Part shown: positions 26,885 through 37,984 of the stretch, in pieces
Position numbering within the stretch: the stretch's first letter is position 1
Layout of the letters: each line of letters starts with the position of its first letter
Source: Fidelibacterota bacterium
Lineage (GTDB): Bacteria > Fidelibacterota > Marinisomatia > Marinisomatales > SCKK01
Assembly (NCBI GenBank): GCA_004124475.1
Contig: SCKK01000010.1
Coordinates: 1-64,000, forward strand
Length of the DNA stretch: 64,000 bases
Direction: 5' to 3'
Position numbers and translations under genes: made by a program
Notes under the pieces: model-generated
The model's input: only the letters and a program-made list of their open reading frames with translations
Databases searched by the model: none
What the model was told of the DNA's origin: nothing

Positions 26885-26975
26885 ATTACTCCAATTTTCT
26901 TCCCTTTTCCTTGTTTGAGGAAGTACAAACTCATAAATTTGGTCTGGCACGATAATTGTATTTCGGCCTGAATTT

Positions 26976-27278
26976 ATGGGTAGTAAGAAAAAAATTACCA
27001 AAAAGGAAGTGTTGAAAATCGCCTCGTTAGCGAAGTTATCTCTGAGCGAAGGTGAAATTGAAATGTACACAAATCAGATGAATGATATCCTGGCGTACAT
27101 GGATCAATTAAATGAGCTTGATACTGATGATATTGAACCCCTTAGTCATGTTCTTGATCTGACCAATGTTACGAGAGCGGATGAGGAAAAACCGTCGTTA
27201 GATAGAGCAGATGTGTTGAAAAACGCACCTGAGACAGACGGAGAATATTTTATAGTCCCCAAAGTCATTAATAAATGA
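26976..27278 (+). CDS. gatC: Asp/Glu-tRNA(Asn/Gln) amidotransferase subunit C
   Basis: Small subunit of the GatCAB transamidosome, which converts mischarged Asp-tRNA-Asn and Glu-tRNA-Gln. 100 residues, with the family pattern EVLKIASLAKLSLSEGEIE at the N-terminus, MNDILAYMDQLNELDTDDIE in the middle and the terminal helical DVLKNAPETDGEYFIVPKV. gatA and gatB are not in this window. The stop TGA overlaps the kdsB start (ATGA), indicating translational coupling. No strong Shine-Dalgarno is visible before the ATG. Confidence 0.93.
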   Translation: MGSKKKITKKEVLKIASLAKLSLSEGEIEMYTNQMNDILAYMDQLNELDTDDIEPLSHVLDLTNVTRADEEKPSLDRADVLKNAPETDGEYFIVPKVINK

Positions 27279-28051
27279 TGATAGGAAAGAAATCTCATGG
27301 AAAGGTAGTCGGAGTCATTCCTGCGAGGATGGATTCCAGTCGTTTTCCTGGAAAAGTGTTGGCGCCAATGGATGGGATTCCCATGGTTGCCAGAGTATAT
27401 CATCAAGTCATTCAAGCTAAATTACTCGATACTGTGATTGTTGCAACGGATAGTTTGGAAGTCTATGAGAAGATGGTTGAACTGGACATCCCGGTTGTGA
27501 TGACAGCTCCTACTCATCATTCGGGAACCGATAGGATTGCCGAAATTGCCGAAACCGGAAATGGGAGCATCTATGTTAACATCCAGGGAGATGAACCGTT
27601 TATGGATCCAGGGGTGATCGATGCGGTTATTACCCCTTTCCTTGAGGAAACTAACCTGAAAATGGGAACTGCGGCTACTTCAAATCTGACGGATGATGAA
27701 ATCCATAATTCAGGAGTCGTTAAGGTTATCATAAATAAAGACGGATTTGCTGAAGATTTTTTCCGGTTACTGCCGGAGGAAGAGATTTTCACAGAGGTTT
27801 ACAAACACATTGGGATTTACGCTTTTACAAAAGAGTTTCTGCTAAAATTTTCTAAAATGCCCGTGTCACCCAATGAGGGAAAACTGAATCTTGAACAAAT
27901 GAGAGCCCTCGATAACGGGATTCCCTTGAAAGTGGTGGTTACTGATTATAACGGGTTTGGTATTGATACGAAAGATGATCTTCGGAAAGCTGTGAAAAAA
28001 GTAACTACTCAGGCTAAGGCGCAGGCAAAGGTTAAGAGATATGGGCTATAA
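27275..28051 (+). CDS. kdsB: 3-deoxy-manno-octulosonate cytidylyltransferase
   Basis: Activates Kdo as CMP-Kdo for LPS inner core synthesis. N-terminal VIPARMDSSRFPGKVLAPMD (CTP-binding loop), VIVATDS, NIQGDEPFMDP (metal/substrate site) and IGIYAFTKEFL are all in family order, followed by KLNLEQMRALDNG. 258 residues is normal. It overlaps gatC by 4 bases. The C-terminal tail is lysine-rich (TTQAKAQAKVKR). The gene end overlaps the start of a broken four-helix-bundle gene by 11 bases. Confidence 0.96.
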   Translation: MMIGKKSHGKVVGVIPARMDSSRFPGKVLAPMDGIPMVARVYHQVIQAKLLDTVIVATDSLEVYEKMVELDIPVVMTAPTHHSGTDRIAEIAETGNGSIYVNIQGDEPFMDPGVIDAVITPFLEETNLKMGTAATSNLTDDEIHNSGVVKVIINKDGFAEDFFRLLPEEEIFTEVYKHIGIYAFTKEFLLKFSKMPVSPNEGKLNLEQMRALDNGIPLKVVVTDYNGFGIDTKDDLRKAVKKVTTQAKAQAKVKRYGL

Positions 28052-28482
28052 AGACTTCACGGAAATGCCCGTGTGGCAACAATCCTTCGAATTATTGGTA
28101 AGGATCTATAAGACCATGAAGAATTATCCCTCTGATGAAAGGTTTGGATTAATATCAGATATGCGTAGGTCTGCTCCGAAGGAACTCCTGTGGAGCAAAT
28201 TCCATAGCTCATCCCGACACCAGTGTCGGGACTGAGGGATTTGGCCGCTTTGAGCCTAAGGATAAAACGCGCTTTTATAAGATTTCACGTGGCAGTACGT
28301 ATGAGTTAATCAGTCAACTGCTCGTCAGTGTTGCACTGTCATACATTAATGAGAAAACGAAGTGTATTTTGGTTAAATCTGCAAGAAATATCGCAGAGGG
28401 ACTAAATGCTCTTATTCATTCGTTGTCCCAAAGGGACTCCCGTGGAGGAATCTTAGCCTTATCCCGAAACTTCGGGACTTAG
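28041..28482 (+). pseudogene. Four-helix bundle (23S rRNA intervening-sequence type) protein, disrupted by palindromes
   Basis: The N-terminal half (YKDFTEMPVWQQSFELLVRI, ending at DMRRSAPK) is the start of the four-helix bundle family (TIGR02436/PF05635). A stretch with two palindromes, gctcc...ggagc (28173-28196) and tcccgacaccagtgtcggga (28212-28231), follows. The rest of the family then continues in another frame from 28237: GFGRFEPKDKTRFYKISRGS, then TYELISQLLVSVALSYINEK and NIAEGLNALIHSL. It ends at TAG 28480-28482 across yet another palindrome (28462-28477). The normal middle segment is missing and the frame changes, so the gene is broken. Confidence 0.75.
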
Positions 28483-28528
28483 CCTTTTTCTTGCAAATAG
28501 ATTGAACAGTTAATGGATAAATTAATAA

Positions 28529-30150
<1,622 letters not shown>

Positions 30151-30151
<1 letters not shown>

Positions 30152-30957
30152 TGATTACAGTTAGAAATATTGAATTTGGAGGGAAAACACTCCCGGTCAT
30201 TGCAGGTCCATGTGTGATTGAGTCGAGAGATCACACATTAAAAATGGCTGAAGCTCTGAAGAAAATTTTTACAAGGCTTGAAATCCCTTTCGTCTTTAAA
30301 TCTTCGTTTGATAAGGCGAACCGGACTTCCATCGACTCCTTTAGAGGTCCGGGATTTGAGGATGGATTGAGGATATTACAGGAGGTTAAGGAAATGATTG
30401 AAGTGCCAGTGCTAACCGATATTCATTCTCCTGATCAGGCAGCTTCTGCAAGTGAGGTTGTGGATATTATTCAAGTACCGGCTTTTCTTTGTCGTCAGAC
30501 AGATATCCTTGTAGCAGCAGGAGAGACAGGTGAGTGCGTCAATGTGAAAAAAGGGCAGTTTATCGCCCCATGGGACGTTGGAAACATCGTAAAAAAGATC
30601 GAATCTACCGGGAACCGTAGAATTCTATTGACTGAACGAGGCACAAGTTTTGGATACAACAACCTGATTTCGGATATGCGTTCCATTCCAACATTGCAGG
30701 AAACGGGATATCCGGTTGTTTTTGATGCGACGCACAGTGCTCAACGTCCTGGTGGATTAAGTAAGGGAACGGGTGGAGATCGGGAGATGATCCCTGTTCT
30801 CGCAAAAGCAGCCGTAGCCGCAGGGTGCGATGCAATCTTTATGGAAGTCCATGATGATGTGGTAAATGCTAAGAGTGATGCGGAAACCCAGTGGCCATTA
30901 GACGAAGTGGAATCGCTGGTACGGCTACTTAAAGATATTCACCAAATAGTGCAATAA
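30151..30957 (+). CDS. kdsA: 3-deoxy-8-phosphooctulonate (Kdo-8-P) synthase
   Basis: Condenses arabinose-5-phosphate and phosphoenolpyruvate. Starts VIAGPCVIESRDHTLKMAE, with KSSFDKANRTS (PEP-binding), TDIHSPDQA, IQVPAFLCRQTD and VFDATHSAQRPGG in order. 268 residues is usual. The Asn/Cys choice that separates metal-independent from metal-dependent enzymes lies at the start (AGPCVIES), and the Cys here fits the metal-dependent class. TAATG overlaps join it to both neighbours, so it is part of one transcription unit. Confidence 0.97.
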
Positions 30958-31505
30958 TGAGTACCAAACTTCAAGATGCGATTAAAAAGGTAAAAATAAT
31001 CATTATCGATATGGATGGGGTAATGACCGACGGAACCATTTATAAAGGAAATGATGGGGTTGAAATGAAACGGTTCAGTGTGCTTGATGGGACAGGAGTT
31101 GCTTTAGCCAGAGAAGCCGGACTAAAACTGGCAATCATCTCCGGTCGTTTTTCCCCTGCCACAACTGCCCGGGTGAAGGAACTCGGCTTAGAAAATGACT
31201 GTTATCAGGGGGGACTCAATAAATTAATTGCCTATGAAACTCTGCAAAAAAAATATGGTTTTTTAGATGAGGAGGCTGTCTTCGTGGGTGATGATTTGAT
31301 TGATATGGTAGTGATGGAAAAAGTGGGTCTTCCCATCGCAGTTTTAAACGCTTATCCTGAGGTAAAGCGAATTTCCAAATATGTGACGGAAACTTCCGGA
31401 GGGGAAGGCGCCTTTCGTGAAGTAGTTGAATTAATTCTCAAAGGACAAGACAGGTTTGAAAGAGTGGTAAAAAGTCTTCAGAAAAAGATTTTAAATAGTG
31501 ACTGA
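30957..31505 (+). CDS. kdsC: Kdo-8-phosphate phosphatase (HAD family)
   Basis: Removes phosphate from Kdo-8-P to give Kdo. HAD motif I is IIIDMDGVMTDGTIY (nucleophile Asp and the following Asp), motif II IISGRFSPATT, and the late motif VFVGDDLIDMVVMEKVG. Length 182 residues fits the capless C0 HAD tetramer family. Start ATG 30957 overlaps the kdsA stop. The order kdsA-kdsC-lptC-lptB matches the classical LPS synthesis-export clusters. Confidence 0.94.
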   Translation: MSTKLQDAIKKVKIIIIDMDGVMTDGTIYKGNDGVEMKRFSVLDGTGVALAREAGLKLAIISGRFSPATTARVKELGLENDCYQGGLNKLIAYETLQKKYGFLDEEAVFVGDDLIDMVVMEKVGLPIAVLNAYPEVKRISKYVTETSGGEGAFREVVELILKGQDRFERVVKSLQKKILNSD

Positions 31506-31508
31506 ACC

Positions 31509-32030
31509 ATGGGAAAAATGTTTTTCTCCATAGTATTCATTATCTTGATCTCATGTACCTCTAATGAGGAAAATGTCACGGAGATTTCCAGATATGATCT
31601 TCCGGATCAGCAAAGTTGGAACTCTACGATTATTTTGACCCGGGAGGGGAGGAAAAGAGCTGTTATCAAGTCCGGTCATCTGGTGAAATACAACGATCGG
31701 AAAGAAATTATTCTTGATGACAATGTAGATGCGGATTTCTTTTCGATGGAAGAAAAACATTTATCCAATTTGAAATCACGAAAAGCGCTGATCTATGAAG
31801 CGACTGATAATATGTTAGCCATAGGAAATGTGGTAGTAGTTTCCAACAGCGGAGTCACCCTGTATACCGATTCACTTCTGTGGGATAACGTTGCAGGGCA
31901 GGTGATAACGGAGGACAGTGTCATGTTAACAACGGAAGGCGGCGATACGTTGTACGGTACGGGCTTCAAGTCAAATGTGGATTTAACTCACTGGAAGATA
32001 TATCATCCCTGGGGTGTTACCGGGAGGTAG
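31509..32030 (+). CDS. lptC: LPS export ABC transporter periplasmic component LptC-like lipoprotein
   Basis: 173 residues. The N-terminus has a hydrophobic segment ending in a lipobox-like LISC (MFFSIVFIILISCTS), so it may be a lipoprotein rather than the single-TM form of E. coli LptC. The beta-rich body with AVIKSGHLVKYNDRKEIIL and VVVVSNSGVTLYTDSLLWD fits the LptC/LptA beta-jellyroll. It precedes lptB by 3 bases and follows kdsC by 3 bases. The assignment rests on both fold pattern and context. It bridges LPS from LptB2FG to LptA. Confidence 0.8.
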   Translation: MGKMFFSIVFIILISCTSNEENVTEISRYDLPDQQSWNSTIILTREGRKRAVIKSGHLVKYNDRKEIILDDNVDADFFSMEEKHLSNLKSRKALIYEATDNMLAIGNVVVVSNSGVTLYTDSLLWDNVAGQVITEDSVMLTTEGGDTLYGTGFKSNVDLTHWKIYHPWGVTGR

Positions 32031-32033
32031 TGG

Positions 32034-32780
32034 ATGGCGGACAGTCAGATAAATGGACAAATCCTGAGGGTCGTGGACTTGGAAAAGGTTTACGGTAAAC
32101 GGAAAGTGGTTGATAATGTCTCTATTGAATTGAAAAAAGGAGAAATCGTAGGATTGCTGGGACCGAATGGAGCGGGTAAGACCACTACTTTTTACATGAT
32201 CACGGGCATGATAAAACCAACTGGAGGTAAAATATTTCTTGGAGATAAAAACATCACTAATCTCCCTATGTATAAGAGGGCTCGCAAAGGCATTGGGTAT
32301 CTCGCCCAGGAACCGTCCATTTTCTTAAAGCTTACCGTAGAGGACAATTTAAAATTGGTTCTCGAAATGACAGAACTCTCGAAAAGTGAGCAAGTAGAAA
32401 GACTTGAAATGTTATTGGATGAACTTTCGATCATAGGAATCAGACACAACAAGGGGTATAATCTTTCCGGTGGGGAACGACGGCGAACTGAAATAAGCCG
32501 TGCCCTCGTAATGGAGCCCGATTTTATTCTCTTAGATGAACCGTTTGCAGGCATTGACCCTATTGCCGTGGAAGATATTCAAAACATCGTGATAGCGTTG
32601 AAGTCCAGGAACATTGGCGTCCTCATCACGGATCACAATGTGAGGGAAACGCTTGCAATTACTGACCGGGCTTATCTGTTATACGAGGGACGAATCATAA
32701 AATCCGGTAATTCAGAATTCTTAGCTGAAGACAAAGAAACGAGAAGGTTGTATCTCGGAGAAAAGTTCAGGTTGAATTAG
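32034..32780 (+). CDS. lptB: LPS export ABC transporter ATP-binding protein LptB
   Basis: ATPase that powers LPS extraction from the inner membrane. Walker [11 protein letters not shown]-loop QEPSIF, signature [15 protein letters not shown], Walker [16 protein letters not shown]-loop TDHNVRETL. Length 248 residues, close to E. coli LptB. GAGGTAG precedes the ATG closely. The stop is directly followed by the rpoN start (no intergenic base), a common lptB-rpoN arrangement. Confidence 0.96.
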   Translation: MADSQINGQILRVVDLEKVYGKRKVVDNVSIELKKGEIVGLLGPNGAGKTTTFYMITGMIKPTGGKIFLGDKNITNLPMYKRARKGIGYLAQEPSIFLKLTVEDNLKLVLEMTELSKSEQVERLEMLLDELSIIGIRHNKGYNLSGGERRRTEISRALVMEPDFILLDEPFAGIDPIAVEDIQNIVIALKSRNIGVLITDHNVRETLAITDRAYLLYEGRIIKSGNSEFLAEDKETRRLYLGEKFRLN

Positions 32781-34139
32781 ATGGTAGAACTACGCCAGAC
32801 TCTCGAACTGCGACAAAAACTGACACCCCAACAGGTGTTGCAAACCATACTGCTGCAACTTAATGTTATCGATCTCCAAGACCGGGTCACCGAGGAATTA
32901 GAAGAAAATCCCATGTTGGAGATGAAAGAACCGGAATCCCAGGAACCTTCCGCCGAAGATGATTCAAAGCTTGTTTCGGATCTGGAGGAAATGTATAACA
33001 GTCCGGAAGATTTCAGGATTCGTACCCGGTATGAAAAACCCAGTGAACGTCAGGACATCCCAATCCCGCAAAGGGTGGATCCCACTGAGAAATTGTTGAA
33101 CCAGATTCGGTTACTGGATCTGGATGATACCAAAGTGAAAATTGCTGAAGAAATCGCCTGGAATATTGACGAACGGGGGTATCTGGCAACTGATGTGGAG
33201 ATAATTGCGGACAGGATCGATGAGGATATTGAACGTGTGGAGAATATCCTGAAAATTGTCCAAAGGCTTGATCCTGTGGGTATCGGTGCCAGGGACCTTC
33301 AGGAATGTCTGAGGATTCAACTTGAGGAAAACGGTTCAAATCAATTGGCGCTTGAAATTATATCAGACTATTTTGACGATTTTGCAAACAAGCGTTTTGA
33401 GAAACTAAAAAGCGCTTTGAAGTGCAATGGAGAAGAATTGAATGAAGCGATGGAAGTGATATCCCATCTAAATCCCGTTCCGGGAGAAGGATCACCCACT
33501 ACCGATGCGGAAATCATCGTTCCTGATATTATTGTGGATGAGGTGGATGGGGAGTTGGTTATTTCTGTGAATGACACAAGTATACCCGAACTTCAACTGT
33601 CGCCTGTCTATATGAATCTGCTAAGCTCCGGGAACAGCACCGAACCGGAAGTCAGGACTTTTTTAAGAAAAAAAGTCGATTCTGCCAAATGGTTTATCAA
33701 CGCTGTCCAGCAGAGGCATATTACCATGATCAATGTGATGAAGGCGATCATTCAACGGCAAAAGGAATTTTTTAGTGGGAATACCTCACTGCTGTCCCCC
33801 ATGATTTTAAAGGATGTGGCAGAAATTGCAGGTGTGGATGTGTCCACTGTCAGCAGAGTAACGAGGAGAAAATATGCTCAAACTCCCTATGGCTTATTCA
33901 GACTGAAACATTTTTTTTCCGAAGGATTAATAACGGAATCGGGGGAAGAAGTGTCCAGGCGATTGGTGAAAGAAGAGTTGAAGAAAGTGGTTAAGTCGGA
34001 GGACAAACACCAACCAATGGCAGATGATAAATTGGCAGAAATGATGAAAGAGCGGGGATATGCCATCGCTCGCAGAACAGTTGCAAAGTATCGGGAACAG
34101 ATGAAAATTCCGGTAGCAAGATTAAGGAGAGAACTGTAA
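32781..34139 (+). CDS. rpoN: RNA polymerase sigma-54 factor
   Basis: Alternative sigma factor for enhancer-dependent promoters. Region I (LELRQKLTPQQVLQTILLQL, Gln- and Leu-rich), an acidic region II (EPESQEPSAEDDSKL), a core-binding domain around residues 100-300, and the C-terminal HTH and RpoN box (ARRTVAKYREQ, near residues 435-445) are present. 452 residues is normal. The usual downstream hpf gene is absent; hflK follows 22 bases later. Confidence 0.95.
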   Translation: MVELRQTLELRQKLTPQQVLQTILLQLNVIDLQDRVTEELEENPMLEMKEPESQEPSAEDDSKLVSDLEEMYNSPEDFRIRTRYEKPSERQDIPIPQRVDPTEKLLNQIRLLDLDDTKVKIAEEIAWNIDERGYLATDVEIIADRIDEDIERVENILKIVQRLDPVGIGARDLQECLRIQLEENGSNQLALEIISDYFDDFANKRFEKLKSALKCNGEELNEAMEVISHLNPVPGEGSPTTDAEIIVPDIIVDEVDGELVISVNDTSIPELQLSPVYMNLLSSGNSTEPEVRTFLRKKVDSAKWFINAVQQRHITMINVMKAIIQRQKEFFSGNTSLLSPMILKDVAEIAGVDVSTVSRVTRRKYAQTPYGLFRLKHFFSEGLITESGEEVSRRLVKEELKKVVKSEDKHQPMADDKLAEMMKERGYAIARRTVAKYREQMKIPVARLRREL

Positions 34140-34161
34140 CAATAAAACAAGGAGAAAAATC

Positions 34162-35112
34162 ATGGCACGTAAAATTGTAATAGGCGACCAGGAAATCACC
34201 ATTCCCGAAATAAACATCGGGTGGGTTGCAGTGGTCGTCATCGTTTTGGGAATATTGGCTGCTTGGAGCGCAATTTATGTTGTCGATCCCGATGAAGAGG
34301 GTGTAGTCAGGCGGTTCGGGAAATGGGTAAGAACAGAAGAAAGTGGACTTCACTTTAAATGGCCTGCTCCCATAGAGAAGGTTGACCGGCCAAAGGTCAC
34401 CCAGGTGAAAGAAATCACCATTGGTCGGATATTGAAAGAGGCAAAAATGCTGACGGGAGATGAAAACATCATTTTAGTAGAAGTGAGTGTACAATACAAG
34501 ATCAAGGATGCCGCTGCTTACCTGTTCAACATTCGGGATGTGACAGAGACGATTCGTGACGCCACTGAGTCTTCGTTACGGCAGGTGATTGGCAGTCATC
34601 CAATCGACGACCCATTGACAGAGAAAAAAGCAGAAATCATGGAAGAAATTCGCGAACTCCTCCAAGCTATGTTAGATAATTACGAGTCCGGTGTGGATAT
34701 CCGGCAGGTGCAACTGAAGGATGTGAATCCACCGAGGGAGGTGGATCATGCCTTCAAGGATGTCCAGAGCGCCAAGGAAGACAAGGAGAAGTTGATAAAT
34801 CAGGCGCTCGGTTATCAGAGTGAAATCATTCCTCAAGCCCGGGGTGAAGCACAGAAGATGATTCGAGAAGCGGAAGGATATAGAGAAGAGCGAATCAAAC
34901 GGTCTGAGGGTGATGCAAATAAATTCCTGGCGGTGTTAGCTGAATATAAAAAAGCCAAGCATGTCACGGAGAAACGTCTTTACCTTGAAACCATGGAGAG
35001 AATTCTGCCTGGCATCGATAAATTTTTTATCGATGAAGATGCCGGGAGTCTTTTAAATATTTTGCCACTGGGTAAGATGGAAGGCGTAAAACAATTGGGA
35101 GGTAAAAAATGA
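34162..35112 (+). CDS. hflK: HflK-like membrane protease regulator (SPFH family)
   Basis: Single-pass membrane protein (hydrophobic span about residues 21-39) with the SPFH/Band 7 domain: VDPDEEGVVRRFGKWVR, SGLHFKWPAPIEKV, and the coiled region after residue 190 (GEAQKMIREAEGYREERIKR). With HflC it forms a ring around FtsH that limits its access to substrates (family knowledge). AAGGAG lies 7-8 bases before the ATG. The stop overlaps hflC (ATGA). 316 residues, shorter than the E. coli protein. Confidence 0.9.
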   Translation: MARKIVIGDQEITIPEINIGWVAVVVIVLGILAAWSAIYVVDPDEEGVVRRFGKWVRTEESGLHFKWPAPIEKVDRPKVTQVKEITIGRILKEAKMLTGDENIILVEVSVQYKIKDAAAYLFNIRDVTETIRDATESSLRQVIGSHPIDDPLTEKKAEIMEEIRELLQAMLDNYESGVDIRQVQLKDVNPPREVDHAFKDVQSAKEDKEKLINQALGYQSEIIPQARGEAQKMIREAEGYREERIKRSEGDANKFLAVLAEYKKAKHVTEKRLYLETMERILPGIDKFFIDEDAGSLLNILPLGKMEGVKQLGGKK

Positions 35113-35960
35113 AACGGACAGCGTTATTAATCGTTCTTGTACTGGCAGTTATTGTATTGTACATGTCAGTGTATACTGTTGATGAGACAAAGCAGGCAAT
35201 CATCATTGAATTCGGGAAACCCGTCGGTGTAACGATTAAATCTGCAGGTCTTCACTGGAAATTTCCATGGCGGAATGTCATTCAGTTTGAGAATCGAATT
35301 CTGGAATATGATGTGGAACCCAGATCGATCATTTCTCTGGATAAAAAGAAGCTGGATGTAGACAACTACGCTCGATGGAGGATCTCCGATCCGCTTAAGT
35401 TTTACAAAGCGGTGAGGACTATCAATGGCGCCATTGGGAGGATTGATCCCATTATCTATTCAGAGCTCAGAGTGGAATTAGGTAAACATGATTTGATTGA
35501 AATTGTGGATAAGCGACGAGAGAAAATAATGGAGCTTGTGTCAGTTGTGACTGCGGAAAAACTTGAGGACTATGGGATTGAAATCATTGATGTGAGGATC
35601 AAACGGGCTGACCTTTCGAAAGAAACTGAGGCGGCAGTTTTTGACCGTATGCGTGCAGAACGGGAACGGATAGCCAAGCAATATCGGTCAGAAGGAGCGG
35701 AAGAGGCTGTAAAGATCATGGCAGAGACCGATAAGGAAAGAACCATCATTTTAGCGGAGGCTTATAAAATATCACAAATACTCAGAGGAGAGGGGGATGC
35801 CAAGGCATTGGAAATCTACGCTGGTGCATTTGAATCCGATCCAAAATTTTATGAGTTTGTGCGAACTTTAGAAGCCTATGAAATTGTGATTGATAACAAA
35901 ACGACTCTGATTCTTTCTACAGACTCAGACTTCTTAAGCATTCTTAAAGGAAAGAAGTAA
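35109..35960 (+). CDS. hflC: HflC-like membrane protease regulator (SPFH family)
   Basis: Starts with a transmembrane helix (MKRTALLIVLVLAVIVLYMS), then YTVDETKQAIIIEFGKPVGV, GLHWKFPWRNVIQFE and RLKRADLS-like region (IIDVRIKRADLSKETEAAV), with the helical tail GEGDAKALEIYAGAFESDP. 283 residues is usual for HflC. It overlaps hflK by 4 bases and hslV by the TAATG junction. Partner of HflK in the FtsH-regulating complex. Confidence 0.92.
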   Translation: MKRTALLIVLVLAVIVLYMSVYTVDETKQAIIIEFGKPVGVTIKSAGLHWKFPWRNVIQFENRILEYDVEPRSIISLDKKKLDVDNYARWRISDPLKFYKAVRTINGAIGRIDPIIYSELRVELGKHDLIEIVDKRREKIMELVSVVTAEKLEDYGIEIIDVRIKRADLSKETEAAVFDRMRAERERIAKQYRSEGAEEAVKIMAETDKERTIILAEAYKISQILRGEGDAKALEIYAGAFESDPKFYEFVRTLEAYEIVIDNKTTLILSTDSDFLSILKGKK

Positions 35961-36499
35961 TGAAGGTACGTTCGACTACCATATTAGGTGTACGATTGAA
36001 AAGATCAGTGGCTATGGGCGGGGACGGTCAAGTTACTTTTGGCGACATGCAGATCAAGCAGAAAGCACTTAAAGTTCGAAAGTTTGACTCAACCAAGAAT
36101 GTAGTATTAGGTGGTTTTGCGGGTGCAGCAGCAGATGCCTTTACCCTGTTTGAGAGATTTGAGGAGAGGTTGGATGAATATAACGGTCAATTGCAGAGGT
36201 CTGTTGTGGAATTAGCCAAAGAGTGGCGCACGGATAAATATTTACGCCACCTGGATGCCCTGTTAGCGCTCATGGACAGGAGAACCAGCTATCTTGTATC
36301 CGGAGATGGGAATGTGGTGGAACCGGATGGTGCTGTCCTTTCCATCGGCTCTGGTTCCGGTTATGCTCTTGCGGCTGCAGAGGCGCTGTTGTCATGCAAT
36401 ATCACGTCTCCCAAAGAAGTCGTTCAAAGGTCACTGAAAATTGCAGCGGACATCTGCATCTATACCAATCACCATATTTCAATAATGGAGTTGCCGTGA
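35960..36499 (+). CDS. hslV: ATP-dependent protease subunit HslV (peptidase, ClpQ)
   Basis: Threonine peptidase ring of HslUV. Starts [20 protein letters not shown]; a short propeptide (MKVRS) likely precedes the catalytic Thr of [16 protein letters not shown] and VRKFD are typical, with [15 protein letters not shown] near the end. 179 residues fits. TAATG junction with hflC; overlaps hslU by 4 bases (GTGA), giving tight stoichiometric coupling with its ATPase. Confidence 0.95.
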   Translation: MKVRSTTILGVRLKRSVAMGGDGQVTFGDMQIKQKALKVRKFDSTKNVVLGGFAGAAADAFTLFERFEERLDEYNGQLQRSVVELAKEWRTDKYLRHLDALLALMDRRTSYLVSGDGNVVEPDGAVLSIGSGSGYALAAAEALLSCNITSPKEVVQRSLKIAADICIYTNHHISIMELP

Positions 36500-37839
36500 A
36501 AGATTTAACCCCCAAACAGATTGTAGCTGAACTCGATCGCTATATTGTAGGTCAAACGAATGCCAAGAAGTCTGTGGCGATTGCCCTGCGAAATCGCTGG
36601 CGCCGTCAACAGGTTGGAAGTGAAATGAGAGATGAGATTGTTCCTAATAATATTATCCTCATCGGCACGACAGGTGTGGGAAAAACAGAGATTGCCCGGA
36701 GATTGGCGAATCTGGCAAATGCTCCATTCATAAAGGTGGAGGCATCGAAATTCACTGAAGTCGGATATGTGGGCAGGGATGTGGAATCTATAATCCGGGA
36801 TCTGATGGACATCGCTGTATCCAAGGTGCAAAAAGAGAAGGAAAAAGAAGTGGCAGATAAAGCGGAAGAGCAGGCAAATGAACGAATCCTGGATATCCTT
36901 TTCCCCTTAAATGGATCCGGAGCGGAAAGAACCGAAGACCTTGAGAAGACAGAGAGACGGAAGCGTACCCGTGAGAAGTTGAAGAAAAAGCTATTGGCGG
37001 GGGAATTTGAGAAGAAGATGGTTGAAGTAAGTGTTGCGAGTGAGAATGTTCCATTTATGCAGGTCTTCGGACCTATTGGCATGGAGGAAATGGGCATCAA
37101 TCTTCAGGAGATATTTGGCAGCGCTATTCCCAAACGCCAAAGGAGAAGACGTACGACTGTGGCTGAAGCAAGAGAAATTTTAACCATTGAAGAAGCGTCA
37201 AAACTGATTGATCATGAGGAAATGGTTCGGGATGCGAAAGAACGGGTGGAAAATTCCGGTATCGTATTCTTAGATGAGATAGATAAAATTGTGGGGACTA
37301 CCGCCGGCGCTGGTCCCGATATATCCCGGGAAGGTGTCCAGAGAGATATCCTCCCCATCGTGGAAGGAAGTAACGTGGTCACAAAATACGGTGTTGTCAG
37401 GACAGATCATATTCTGTTCATATCCGCCGGGGCATTCCATTCGTCGAAACCGTCGGACATGATACCTGAGCTGCAGGGCAGATTCCCAATCCGGGTCGAA
37501 TTGAATTCACTAAGTTCCGATGATTTCGTGAAAATACTGACCCATCCCGAGAATGCCCTAATCAAGCAGTATCAGGCGTTGTTGGTTACGGAAGGTGTGA
37601 AGCTGAAATTCACCAGGGGAGCGATTCGACAGATTGCAGAAACAGCCACAGAAGTGAATGAAGCCACAGAAAATATAGGGGCACGGCGGCTACATACTAT
37701 TATGACCACTCTTCTTGAGGATATCCTGTTTGAAACTTCCGGGGAAGGTGAAAAAGCGATCACAATAACAAAAGAGGATGTGATGGATAAATTGGATGAC
37801 ATTGTGAAAGATCAGGACCTGAGCCGTTATATCCTCTGA
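36496..37839 (+). CDS. hslU: ATP-dependent protease ATPase subunit HslU (ClpY)
   Basis: AAA+ unfoldase of HslUV, 447 residues. The open frame extends upstream inside hslV, but GTG at 36496 begins [20 protein letters not shown], the family N-terminus, and overlaps the hslV stop by GTGA. Walker [14 protein letters not shown], Walker [12 protein letters not shown], the intermediate I-domain (residues about 110-230) and the C-terminal sensor-2 NIGARRLHT are all visible. The C-terminus SRYIL resembles the HslU tail that docks into HslV. It closes the long envelope/quality-control gene run. Confidence 0.96.
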   Translation: MKDLTPKQIVAELDRYIVGQTNAKKSVAIALRNRWRRQQVGSEMRDEIVPNNIILIGTTGVGKTEIARRLANLANAPFIKVEASKFTEVGYVGRDVESIIRDLMDIAVSKVQKEKEKEVADKAEEQANERILDILFPLNGSGAERTEDLEKTERRKRTREKLKKKLLAGEFEKKMVEVSVASENVPFMQVFGPIGMEEMGINLQEIFGSAIPKRQRRRRTTVAEAREILTIEEASKLIDHEEMVRDAKERVENSGIVFLDEIDKIVGTTAGAGPDISREGVQRDILPIVEGSNVVTKYGVVRTDHILFISAGAFHSSKPSDMIPELQGRFPIRVELNSLSSDDFVKILTHPENALIKQYQALLVTEGVKLKFTRGAIRQIAETATEVNEATENIGARRLHTIMTTLLEDILFETSGEGEKAITITKEDVMDKLDDIVKDQDLSRYIL

Positions 37840-37858
37840 AGATTGACCCATTACAGTC

Positions 37859-37874
37859 TCCGCCAACTGGCGGA
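37859..37874. repeat. Palindrome tccgccaactggcgga after hslU
   Basis: A near-perfect palindrome (arms tccgcca and tggcgga with a two-base centre) lies in the 145-bp gap between hslU and argF, followed by further GC-rich inverted sequence (gcaggcgggcgc). A sister copy occurs at 46136-46151. It could end the hslU transcript but no T-run follows. Confidence 0.6.
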
Positions 37875-37984
37875 TCCCTACCTGTCCGCCGTTTCACTCC
37901 GGCAGGCGGGCGCGGGGCAGGCACTCACCAATCACCACTCTACCACTCACCAGCGACTACTCACCAGTCCGTAGGGGTCTTTAG

